A stretch of 23,394 bases of DNA, taken from assembly GCA_016292575.1 (NCBI GenBank), contig JAEDIH010000013.1:1-23394 (forward strand), written 5' to 3'. The translations under genes and the position numbers were made by a program. Positions within the stretch are counted from its first letter, which is position 1; the number at the start of each line of letters is the position of its first letter. Under the pieces are notes generated by a model. It did not search any database. It saw only the letters and a program-made list of their open reading frames with translations, and was not told the origin of the DNA. Shown piece by piece: positions 21,965 to 23,394 of this stretch. The DNA comes from Clostridiaceae bacterium (GTDB lineage: Bacteria; Bacillota; Clostridia; Oscillospirales; Acutalibacteraceae).

Positions 21965-23394
21965 ATGAAAAAAGCTTTAGCACTGTTTCTTGCGCTGGTA
22001 ATGATTTTTTCGTTACCGGCAGTCGCCTTTGCGGCAGGCGAAAATAACGCAGAAATTACTGACCACGACCCGGTTGTCCTTGTCCGCGGAATGGACTTTA
22101 CTAACGTAAAGCTCAATCCGGGAACAGCCGACGAAAAACAGATCAACGATTTCAGCGCAGAGACCATCGCTCCGGCGGTGTTAAAGGCACTCGGCCAATT
22201 CTTTTTCATGCAGGACAAGGACGCGGCAATAGACACCGTTCTCTCCTGCGCCTACGATATGCTCAAGTTCAACTCAATGGACGAAACCGGTCTTCCCGTA
22301 TACAACAGCGGCATGACCAAATATCCCCTTTCCGCCGAGCATTACAAAAGGTTTCGTTCCGGTGAAGTCAACGAGGACGGGCTTATCCGCACCTTTGCGG
22401 AAAGCTTTGGAGATGAGCATGCCTATCTTGTCAATTACGACTGGAGAATTGACCCGTTCACCGTTGCCGACGAGATTGACGCCGCCGTTCAAAGGGCCGT
22501 TCAAAAAACCGGCCACAAAAAGGTCAGCCTTGTCTGCGCAAGCATGGGCGGCATCATGGCTGTTGCATACCTTGAAAAATACGGCTACGAAAACATTTCA
22601 AGAGTAATTTTCATGTCCTCAACCTTCTGCGGAACGCAGATAGCCTGCGATGTTTTAACGGGAAAGCTTTCCATCACCGCTGACGGTCTTTACAGCTATC
22701 TTATGGACTTTGTTTCGGGCAACAAGCTTGGAGAAATCGGACTGAAGCTGCTCAAAAAGCTCGGTGCGTTCTCCGCCGTTACCAAAATAACCGATTATAT
22801 TCTTGAAAACCGCAAGGATGACATATACGACCGCGTTCTCAAGCCGATATTCTGCAATATGCTTCCGCTCTGGGGTCTTATCTGCGCCGACCATTATGAA
22901 GAAGCTATCAATTATATTTACGGCTCGAGGGAAAACGTCAATCCCGAATTTCTTAAAAAAGCGGACGCGCTGCAGGCCATGATGAAAAACCGCAACAGCC
23001 TGCTTTACGCCATGATTCAAGACGGCGTTAAGGTCAACGTTCTTTCAAACTACGGCTTCCACCTGATTCCGGTTTATGAAAGCTCCGATTTTTCCGGCGA
23101 CAAAACGCTTGAGGCATACAACACCTCCGGCTTTGCAACGGTTGCAAAGTTCGGTCAGACCCTCGGTGAGGATTACAAGGCCGCGAATCCCGCCCTCCTT
23201 TCGCCGGACAGATGCGTTGACCTTTCAACCGCAATTCTGCCGGAGTATACCTATGCAATTAAAGAGGCACCCCATGTTTCGGGCAGCTACGGCTCGGACT
23301 ACAACGCTTTTGTAATGTATCTGCTGAAAAACACCGGAGACTGCAAGGCAGGCTCAAATCCGCAGTACCCCCGTTTCATGGTTTCCGATTTCAA
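21965..23394 (+). CDS. Secreted alpha/beta-hydrolase, LCAT/lipase-like (paralog 2, partial)
   Basis: An open reading frame of at least 476 codons that is still open at the right edge. The ATG at 21965 has AAAGGAG (21949-21955) 9 nt upstream. A signal peptide with a cut near AFA/AG (about residue 23) precedes a mature part that parallels paralog 1: NPGT (about 51-54), LVNYDWRIDP (about 155-164) and a nucleophile elbow CASMGG with Ser193. Near the end PHVSGSYGSDYN may carry the catalytic histidine. Overall similarity to paralog 1 is clear in motif order but low in sequence, so this is an old duplication or two related acquisitions. Substrate unknown. Confidence 0.8.
   Translation, partial: MKKALALFLALVMIFSLPAVAFAAGENNAEITDHDPVVLVRGMDFTNVKLNPGTADEKQINDFSAETIAPAVLKALGQFFFMQDKDAAIDTVLSCAYDMLKFNSMDETGLPVYNSGMTKYPLSAEHYKRFRSGEVNEDGLIRTFAESFGDEHAYLVNYDWRIDPFTVADEIDAAVQRAVQKTGHKKVSLVCASMGGIMAVAYLEKYGYENISRVIFMSSTFCGTQIACDVLTGKLSITADGLYSYLMDFVSGNKLGEIGLKLLKKLGAFSAVTKITDYILENRKDDIYDRVLKPIFCNMLPLWGLICADHYEEAINYIYGSRENVNPEFLKKADALQAMMKNRNSLLYAMIQDGVKVNVLSNYGFHLIPVYESSDFSGDKTLEAYNTSGFATVAKFGQTLGEDYKAANPALLSPDRCVDLSTAILPEYTYAIKEAPHVSGSYGSDYNAFVMYLLKNTGDCKAGSNPQYPRFMVSDF

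Overview
The window looks like a chromosomal segment from a spore-forming, Gram-positive member of the Clostridia, probably a gut Oscillospirales/Ruminococcaceae-type bacterium. The reasons are the sporulation proteins (a BofA-like protein and a SipL-like SPOCS/LysM protein), Firmicutes-type small proteins (DUF1292, DUF1294, DUF1934 beside argS), strong AGGAGG ribosome binding sites, TTGACA/TATAAT promoters with 17-bp spacers, and an FMN riboswitch. No phage, transposon, CRISPR array, tRNA or rRNA gene was found. Taxonomy is inferred from gene content only.

Layout, left to right. Positions 11-229 (minus) hold a promoter, an FMN aptamer and a terminator that control a riboflavin gene beyond the left edge. 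manA (minus) and a bofA-like gene (plus) diverge at about 1.2 kb. Two minus-strand cell-wall genes follow: a membrane-anchored Amidase_3 protein and a GHL10 lipoprotein, a pair that could cut peptide stems and then denuded glycan. A small zinc-ribbon/DUF1294 operon (plus) converges on a sipL-like gene (minus). Next on the plus strand come a DUF1292 gene, a likely 6S RNA, a hairpin followed by a 7-bp tandem repeat, and then murD-uppP, which serve peptidoglycan precursor synthesis and lipid-carrier recycling. Two half-length TauE/SafE proteins are separated by a single in-frame stop.

From about 11.8 to 20 kb the minus strand carries a markedly AT-rich polytopic membrane protein gene (DUF6056-like), an HtrA/DegP-type protease, a histidine kinase and an OmpR-type response regulator. 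The regulator-kinase-htrA cluster resembles a CssRS-type secretion-stress module. It is followed by argS and a DUF1934 (ywiB-like) gene, probably one transcription unit.

The right end has two tandem secreted alpha/beta-hydrolases of the LCAT/lipase type, each with its own consensus promoter. The second runs off the window. This paralogous pair, the split TauE/SafE pair, the amidase with a degenerate glycosidase-like domain, the 6S RNA candidate and the AT-rich membrane gene are the most interesting points. I did not see an unmistakably new multi-gene defence or biosynthetic system.
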